Source: Dehalococcoidia bacterium
GTDB lineage: Bacteria > Chloroflexota > Dehalococcoidia > GIF9 > AB-539-J10
Length of the DNA: 5,861 bases
Assembly: GCA_023229725.1 (NCBI GenBank)
Contig: JALNYR010000075.1
Location: 6,148 to 12,008, forward strand
Direction of reading: 5' to 3'
Made by a program: the position numbers and the translations under genes. How positions within the stretch are numbered: the stretch's first letter is position 1; each line of letters opens with the position of its first letter. The notes under the pieces were generated by a model. The model searched no databases and had not been told where the DNA came from. It saw nothing but the letters and a program-made list of their open reading frames with translations. Positions 5,811-5,861 of the stretch are shown piece after piece.

Positions 5811-5816
5811 CACAAA

Positions 5817-5861
5817 ATGCCAGCGTCTGTACTGAGAGTAGTTTGTCTGGGGCTGGAGCAG
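5817..5861 (+). CDS. Start of next phage gene, cut by window edge (possibly major tail protein)
   Basis: ATG 5817 opens a frame of 15 codons to the end of the window (MPASVLRVVCLGLEQ), preceded by AAGGGGG at good spacing and a 13-nt gap after the upstream stop. Too little is visible to assign a family. In siphophage gene order the major tail (tube) protein usually follows the tail terminator, so that is the position-based guess. Confidence 0.5.
   Translation, partial: MPASVLRVVCLGLEQ

Noticed and set aside
5804..5816. Terminator or promoter in the gap before the last gene
   Set aside because: Only 13 bases long, fully explained by a ribosome binding site; no hairpin or T-run.

Overview
This window looks like part of the structural (head-to-tail junction) module of a tailed bacteriophage or prophage. 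All genes lie on the + strand. They are packed end to end with 1-4 nt stop/start overlaps or gaps of 2-13 nt, and no stretch of 300 bases lacks a gene. DNA is GC-rich in most places and GTG starts are common (1071, 2840, 3418, 5366). Several genes have good Shine-Dalgarno sequences, so the host is probably a high-GC bacterium. The host cannot be named from this window, and there is no integrase, lysis or replication gene to say whether the phage is temperate.

Layout. (1) 2-643: 3' part of a beta-rich, probable virion protein, cut by the window edge. (2) 643-1071: small unrecognised protein with a helical second half. (3) 1071-2540: a 489-residue protein, most of which is 17 tandem units of about 24 residues rich in Ala, Thr, Gly and Pro, followed by a different C-terminal repeat; best guess is a virion fibre or decoration protein. 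(4) 2543-2830: small beta-rich phage protein. (5) 2840-3418: gp6-like head-tail connector, the best anchor for calling this a head-tail module. (6) 3418-4182: GT-A fold glycosyltransferase with a DSD motif. (7) 4179-5369: radical SAM enzyme with a cobalamin-binding-like N-terminal fold and a CxxxCxxC cluster motif. (8) 5366-5803: probable tail terminator or tail-completion protein. (9) 5817-5861: first 15 codons of the next gene, by position perhaps the major tail protein.

The most interesting feature is the insertion of two enzymes, a glycosyltransferase and a B12-type radical SAM protein, between connector and tail-terminator genes, with translational coupling throughout. They sit just downstream of a Thr-rich repeat protein that could be a substrate for surface modification. 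That link is inference. The repeat gene is itself unusual. Adjacent units can be identical in protein yet differ at most synonymous sites, and a higher-order period of four units (95 residues) is visible.
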